Below, in pieces: positions 63,343-64,000 of a stretch of DNA of 64,000 nucleotides. The notes under the pieces are model-generated. The model was not told where the DNA came from. It did no database searches and was given only the letters and a program-made list of their open reading frames with translations. The number at the start of each line of letters is the position of its first letter. Position 1 is the first letter of the stretch. The stretch is taken from positions 1,240,001 through 1,304,000 of the forward strand of contig NZ_AP017560.1 in assembly GCF_003967015.1 (NCBI RefSeq), written 5' to 3'. The DNA comes from Pseudanabaena sp. ABRG5-3. GTDB lineage: Bacteria; Cyanobacteriota; Cyanobacteriia; Pseudanabaenales; Pseudanabaenaceae. The translations under genes were made by a program, and so were the position numbers.

Positions 63343-64000
63343 ATGAACATTCTGCGGCATTCATCTTGGAAATCTAAACCCCGAATAGCTCTCACTATAG
63401 GTGATCCCGCAGGAATTGGAACGGAAATCATTCTAAAATCTCTTGCCGATCACAATTTACTTGCCCTAGATGCTGAGTTCACAGTGTTTGGCGATCGCCG
63501 ATATCTGTTGGAAACCTATAAATTATTAAAAAACTTAAAAGATGATCATATGGCGATCGCCGATCCCAATCATTTAGAGATTATGGATATTTACACCGAT
63601 GGTGAAATTTCTCTAGGTGTTGGCAATCGTGAAAGTGGGGCAGCAAGTTTTGCTTATCTTGAGGCTGCGATCGCCCAAACTTTGGCGGGGAATTTCGATG
63701 CGATCGTCACTGCCCCAATTGCCAAATCAGCTTGGAAACAGGCAGGACATGACTATGCAGGGCAAACTGAGCTATTGGCAGAACGTAGTCACATTGATGA
63801 TTTTGGGATGCTATTTGTTGGTAAATCACCCCATACGGACTGGGTATTGCGGGTGCTATTAGCAACGGTGCATATTCCTTTGGGTGAAGTGACCAAACAG
63901 CTTACACCTGAACTGATCGAGCAGAAATTAGAATTATTGCGCCGATCGCTATTACAGGACTTTGGGATCACCCATCCGCGCATTGCGATCGCGGGGATCA
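63343..64000 (+). CDS. pdxA: 4-hydroxythreonine-4-phosphate dehydrogenase, partial
   Basis: Translation from ATG 63343 stays open to the window end (219 codons). The start, PRIALTIGDPAGIGTEIILK, and later FDAIVTAPIAKSAWKQAGHDYAGQTELLAE and GMLFVGKSPHTDWVLRVLLATVHIPL, are characteristic of PdxA. This enzyme oxidises 4-phosphohydroxy-L-threonine in the DXP-independent branch of pyridoxal phosphate synthesis. The full protein is usually about 330-345 residues, so roughly 120 are missing. It is divergent from dnaA across a 76-bp gap. Confidence 0.94.
   Translation, partial: MNILRHSSWKSKPRIALTIGDPAGIGTEIILKSLADHNLLALDAEFTVFGDRRYLLETYKLLKNLKDDHMAIADPNHLEIMDIYTDGEISLGVGNRESGAASFAYLEAAIAQTLAGNFDAIVTAPIAKSAWKQAGHDYAGQTELLAERSHIDDFGMLFVGKSPHTDWVLRVLLATVHIPLGEVTKQLTPELIEQKLELLRRSLLQDFGITHPRIAIAGI

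Overview
The window is chromosomal DNA from a cyanobacterium. The palindromic octamer GCGATCGC (HIP1) and its GCGATC core occur throughout coding and intergenic DNA. The gene set (COP23-type protein, DUF29, Uma2 and CHAT families, a DUF370 protein next to gmk, a FAD oxidoreductase of the renalase-like kind) is also typical of filamentous cyanobacteria. A Pseudanabaena-like organism is my best guess, not something the sequence proves. There are no rRNA or tRNA genes and no CRISPR array.

Housekeeping islands are scattered along the window: metK with a DUF39 homocysteine-biosynthesis gene (12.1-15.4 kb), pgk (21.4-22.6 kb), ffh (31.5-32.9 kb), purA-rplY (36.4-38.3 kb), a Crp-family regulator, a PBP4-type carboxypeptidase, gmk-DUF370 (38.4-41.9 kb), trxB and trpB (42.4-44.9 kb), and dnaA divergent from pdxA (61.8-64 kb). 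A two-component pair (27.0-29.1 kb) converges on a CcdA-type thiol transporter that is followed on the other strand by two thioredoxin-like exported proteins (29.2-31.2 kb).

Accessory DNA lies between these islands. Toxin-antitoxin modules sit at 0-0.4, 11.3-12.1, 16.8-17.5 and 23.6-24.1 kb. Uma2 and PIN genes, a CHAT-TPR protein with a decayed CHAT fragment nearby, and two DUF29 paralogues are also present. The most unusual block is 5.1-10.9 kb: three WXG100-like proteins, a soluble 1191-residue protein that appears to hold three FtsK/SpoIIIE-like modules of which only the middle one keeps Walker motifs, and a small membrane protein. It looks like a minimal type VII secretion-like system without the usual membrane partners.

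From 48 to 58 kb lies a type I secretion block: a PPC-domain/calpain-like protease, a small protein of unknown function, a parvulin-type PPIase, an ABC exporter with a cyclic-nucleotide-binding-like N-terminus and a degenerate C39 domain, and an HlyD adaptor. An IS4-like element with a perfect 9-bp target duplication has landed at the foot of the protease gene's terminator. An IS630/ISY100-like element with a probable -1 frameshift transposase has inserted into a repeat-protein gene directly downstream of dnaA. Removing the element and one TA restores a 563-residue reading frame.

Many genes end in very long, perfect palindromes (up to 28-bp stems), some with a GC-rich GCGAAGC core. Several MITE-like palindromes and a cloverleaf-like repeat are also present.
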